Below, piece by piece: positions 61,190 through 64,000 of a DNA stretch of 64,000 nucleotides (positions are counted from its first letter, which is position 1; each line of letters begins with the position of its first letter). This DNA comes from Lachnospiraceae bacterium V9D3004 (GTDB lineage: Bacteria; Bacillota; Clostridia; Lachnospirales; Lachnospiraceae). The notes below the pieces were generated by a model. The model saw nothing but the letters and a program-made list of their open reading frames with translations, had not been told where the DNA came from and searched no databases. The stretch lies in the NCBI GenBank assembly GCA_000621985.1, contig JHWW01000011.1, positions 48,772-112,771 on the forward strand, in the 5' to 3' direction. The position numbers and the translations under genes are program-made.

Positions 61190-62287
61190 TCACTCAAAAT
61201 AATTATCCAATCCGTTTGCAATTCCTTTTACGATCTTCCACTGATAATCCTCTGTTGCCATATTGGCATCTTCCGTAGGATTGGACATATATCCCATCTC
61301 AACGATGGTAACGGGAACCTTACTCCAATTAATACCGCTCATTGAATCGGTTTCCCATACACGTTCCTTTTTACAACCTGTCGAATCACACAATGCATCC
61401 AGAATATTTACGGATAATGATTTGCTCTTTTTGGCAAGCGATCCGTTATATGGATTGGACGGTGTCTGACATATGGTCATGGCTCCGTTTGCCGATGTGT
61501 TCTCCGAACCGTTGGCATGTATCCTTACAAATGCATCTGCATTAGCATCATTAGCGATCTTTGCTCGCTCACTGTTACTGATATTCACATCATTTTTGGT
61601 ACGGACCATTATTACCTGATACCCTCTGTCCGTCAATTCCTTTTCAAGCTTCAATGACACCGTAAGCGTTAATTCGTATTCAGCAAGTCCGCTTGTCTTT
61701 CCCGATGTTCCTGATGCAACCTTCGGTTTCGTCTCTTTTGCTCCGGGTCCTATCGGTTCTTTTTCATTATTACCCTTTGCCTGATGTCCTGCATCGATCA
61801 CAACAACATATCCTGAAGGTAATTCATCTTCTTCAACCAGATATTCGCTCTTGATGTAATACGTTTTCTTATTAATTAATACAGCAGACCAGTCATCCAC
61901 GGTTCCGATCACAGTAACGGGATCCCTTCTGTTAAGCTTTGTAACGCTTTCAAAATCGGTACCCGGTCCTTCTCTTACATTAACCCTGTCCGTAGCATAC
62001 AATGTTACAGGTTCCATTGATTCGACCGGCATCTCAGTAGGTCTCGGTTCTTCAGTGATCTGAGGTTCTTCGGTAGCCTCAGGTGCTTCTGTAACTTCAG
62101 GTTCTTCCGATTCTTCAGGCTCATCAGTGATCATAGGATCTTCCACAGAAGCTATCGCATCCTCATTTGAAGGATCTTTACTGTCTTCTTCGTTACTTCC
62201 GCCTTTTCCCATGCAACCGCAGACGGTTAATATTATAATTATCAACATACCGATCATTGCAATTCTTGTATGTCTTAAGTAATTCAT
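61190..62287 (-). CDS. N-acetylmuramoyl-L-alanine amidase with SH3 domain
   Basis: A 365-residue surface lipoprotein. The lipobox is near LTVCGC (about 21-25), followed by an acidic Glu/Pro/Thr linker (30-85), an SH3b domain (about 95-150; [23 protein letters not shown]) and an Amidase_3 domain. The latter begins [12 protein letters not shown] (zinc His), with Glu in the [11 protein letters not shown] helix, RIHANGS (second His), and the C-terminal Glu in [12 protein letters not shown]. It cuts the stem peptide from muramic acid. The gene lies before the YARHG protein and may be in the same unit. Confidence 0.92.
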   Translation of the reverse strand: MNYLRHTRIAMIGMLIIIILTVCGCMGKGGSNEEDSKDPSNEDAIASVEDPMITDEPEESEEPEVTEAPEATEEPQITEEPRPTEMPVESMEPVTLYATDRVNVREGPGTDFESVTKLNRRDPVTVIGTVDDWSAVLINKKTYYIKSEYLVEEDELPSGYVVVIDAGHQAKGNNEKEPIGPGAKETKPKVASGTSGKTSGLAEYELTLTVSLKLEKELTDRGYQVIMVRTKNDVNISNSERAKIANDANADAFVRIHANGSENTSANGAMTICQTPSNPYNGSLAKKSKSLSVNILDALCDSTGCKKERVWETDSMSGINWSKVPVTIVEMGYMSNPTEDANMATEDYQWKIVKGIANGLDNYFE

Positions 62288-62587
62288 ATGATTCGTCTCC
62301 CTTTTTGAGAAATACGTGTAAATGTTCTACTGCCTTGCATACCTGTTCTTTGTCGTTCCAAGGCACCGAACAATCAATATCATTTTATCAAAATATCATA
62401 ATTAATGCAATGAGAATAAATGGCAAAAGAGGGTTGGTCTGTGTCGTTTTAGGTTTAACCCGTATTCGTGACTTTCACCCGTTAGGAACGTGCGCCGCCA
62501 GGCGCACAAAGCAGCAAGCCGCTTACGTACAGGGTAAACGAACTTGCTGCTTATGGATTTACTCAGATTCTTCTTCCCTTATCAGTA
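62288..62587. other. Intergenic stretch with several hairpins
   Basis: No coding sequence is supported. The first 23 bases hold the amidase ribosome binding site. GTGCGCC-GCCA-GGCGCAC (about 62489-62506) and GCAGCAAG...CTTGCTGC (about 62511-62554) are two strong hairpins beside the 3' end of the gene at 62588 and probably end its transcription. Confidence 0.5.
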
Positions 62588-63613
62588 TCAACGTTTCTTC
62601 ACGTACTTCACCAGTACTGTTGGATCACCATAATCACCATCCATGCCTTTTTTTATGAATCTCGCATAAAATGTTTTGTTATTTTTAACACATAAATCAT
62701 ACATTGTATTATTCTTGAAATATGAATCTTTTTTTGTATTAAAAACCAATTTAAATTTCTTGCCGGCATCCTTTAATTTACAACAATATATACCGTCTTT
62801 CCCATTGGTATAGTAAATATTTATCCCTTTAACACAAAAATCTTCGCGTCTGGTGTATTCACCATTTCCAATTTCAACATATCTTTCAAGCTTTGGCAAC
62901 TTGTACGTAACTTTTTTCCTACCATCAAGCGTGTAAGATATTATTGAATAATTATTGGTCATAACATAAAGTCTTTGGTTGTAAGTTTTTGCAATAAATG
63001 TATTCTTTGGTAGTTTTATCTTAAATTCATCTTCCTTAATTACATTTCCGCCATATACGTCAATACTTCTTATACGACTTGATCCCGTATTTGTGTTGTA
63101 TACATAATATAATATATTGTCTTTTCTAAAACCAAACGAAAAGCCATATCCGGAAGGATTGTTATTGCCGAGATCATCTGAATAAGATGAAACAACGTTG
63201 CCACTGCTGTCATAAATACATATATTATTACAAGACTTGTTGTTCTCGCTGTTACTGACTACTAATATATTGCCCGCTTTTCCAATTGGTTCAACGTATT
63301 TCACATAATCATCATGACATGCCAATGTTGCAATAGCCTTGACTGATGAATCGTTTCCCTGATAGGAAAACGTATATATATTGTTGTAGTATTTATTATT
63401 TTGAACATCATACGCATCCTCTTCTACCTGATAGAAGAAAACGTTGCCATTTTCGTCTAAAGTCATTTTATTATTATGTTCGCTCCACTTAACGTCAAAA
63501 GATGTTTTTCTATATTCTGATTTACTTGCACTTACTGAATTTGAAAAACCGCATACCGTAATGCCGCAGAACATTATAAACGAAAAAATTATTATAATAT
63601 ATTTGTTTTTCAT
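62588..63613 (-). CDS. Secreted beta-propeller-like protein
   Basis: A 341-residue secreted protein. A signal peptide (1-29, cut near VSASKS) is followed by repeated short beta units that each contain IYTFSYQG-, NICIYDSSG- or SIISYTLDG-type turns, as in DUF5050 or other propeller-like domains. No catalytic motif is seen. It is rich in Asn, Tyr and Lys, unlike its neighbours, with a lower GC content. A GGAG site precedes the ATG. Role unknown. Confidence 0.75.
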   Translation of the reverse strand: MKNKYIIIIFSFIMFCGITVCGFSNSVSASKSEYRKTSFDVKWSEHNNKMTLDENGNVFFYQVEEDAYDVQNNKYYNNIYTFSYQGNDSSVKAIATLACHDDYVKYVEPIGKAGNILVVSNSENNKSCNNICIYDSSGNVVSSYSDDLGNNNPSGYGFSFGFRKDNILYYVYNTNTGSSRIRSIDVYGGNVIKEDEFKIKLPKNTFIAKTYNQRLYVMTNNYSIISYTLDGRKKVTYKLPKLERYVEIGNGEYTRREDFCVKGINIYYTNGKDGIYCCKLKDAGKKFKLVFNTKKDSYFKNNTMYDLCVKNNKTFYARFIKKGMDGDYGDPTVLVKYVKKR

Positions 63614-63653
63614 ATAGTTTTGGTCTCCTTTTTTCTAACAAAGAGTTAAGCAA

Positions 63654-64000
63654 TTAATCATTACAACTTATTTTTACACACCTTCCTTCAACCTCTTTCG
63701 TATAATCATCCGCCGTTTCCTCATTCTCTATCTCTTCACATATTTCCTCGCAACTATCGCCTTCATAATACAGTTCGTTAAAATCATCATATATCTTACA
63801 TGCATATTCATAATCAATTAAATAAAATTCAAGCTCTTCGCCTTCATTTGTCAGTTCTGACAGGGTTCCGTCTACAGATGATGCGCCAACAGCTACAACT
63901 TCTTTGTATGCAGCCGGATATTCCACGTTGCTTCATCATTATTATCCGATACTTCCTGAGCATATACACGATTATTCAATCCACATCCCATTATAACCAC
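63654..64000 (-). pseudogene. Decayed secreted subtilase-like gene, cut by window edge
   Basis: From the window edge one frame codes for the end of a signal peptide and an acidic start (MGCGLNNRVYAQEVSDNN). About 70 bases on, the sense continues in another frame: VEYPAAYKEVVAVGASSVDGTLSELTNEGEE, which matches the strand before the S8 (subtilisin) catalytic Ser region (typically YPAxYxxVIAVGA). The catalytic Asp, His and Ser are absent and the last 50 residues are an unrelated acidic Cys-containing tail. I read it as an internally deleted, frameshifted peptidase. Confidence 0.55.

Noticed and set aside
60572..61202. Long plus-strand frames opposite the Pro/Gln/Gly region
   Set aside because: They are Val/Ala/Leu- or Ser/Leu-rich mirror frames of the low-complexity region and lack start signals.

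Overview
The window looks like a chromosomal segment of a strictly anaerobic, low-to-mid GC Gram-positive bacterium of the Clostridia, most likely Lachnospiraceae (Butyrivibrio/Roseburia/Lachnospira-like). The evidence is AGGAGG-type ribosome binding sites, near-perfect TTGACA/TATAAT promoters, and an anaerobic enzyme set: pyruvate:ferredoxin oxidoreductase, indolepyruvate:ferredoxin oxidoreductase, the [FeFe]-hydrogenase maturase HydE, a flavodiiron protein and a butyryl-CoA:acetate-type CoA-transferase. Secreted proteins carry Big2 domains and Thr/Pro linkers, as is common in this family. The genus is inferred; no rRNA is present. Most genes are on the minus strand.

Layout. 1-650: a small conserved membrane-protein operon behind a consensus promoter and a structured leader that ends in a terminator-like hairpin. 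670-5305: a metal (zinc-type) uptake region with a ZIP transporter, an OB-like lipoprotein, ZnuB, ZnuA and a Cys-rich membrane protein under a Fur/Zur-like box; no ATPase gene is seen. 5324-18293: an ABC transporter island of six exporter-fold half-transporters in three pairs, a 26-residue membrane microprotein, a TetR regulator and four copies of an inverted repeat GTTAGT-N4-ACTAAC placed at the transcription units. The island also holds decayed genes: a flavodoxin without its phosphate loop, a methyltransferase without its SAM core and an ABC fragment. 18504-22400: an HD hydrolase, an Rrf2 regulator with three Cys, a DMT permease and a secreted CE1 esterase.

22435-35857: a long minus-strand run of a repeat-rich membrane protein, an ABC-2 exporter (ATPase plus two permeases), a Gld-type system (ATPase, permease, GldG-like protein, DUF4340 protein), recN and hydE. 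35988-41809: nifJ, and a divergent YtrA-type GntR/ABC operon with a perfect palindromic operator. 41931-46362: tRNA-Leu(CAG), tmcAL, a coiled-coil protein, rsmD and a Big2/NodB polysaccharide deacetylase. 46388-52255: an arylpyruvate oxidation module (iorA, iorB, acyl-CoA synthetase), then threonine ammonia-lyase and RidA. 52274-55421: a four-gene operon of unknown role (LRR surface protein, MFS-like protein, two small membrane proteins). 55564-64000: a DUF6472 protein, a CoA-transferase, a flavodiiron protein, a zinc-ribbon/YARHG protein with a long Pro-Gln-Gly region, a cell-wall amidase, a secreted propeller-like protein and a decayed subtilase.

The most notable points are the TetR-type regulon with several internally deleted genes, the unassigned leader RNA at 491-617, the microprotein at 13736-13816, the zinc operon that lacks an ATPase, and the uncharacterised LRR/MFS operon.
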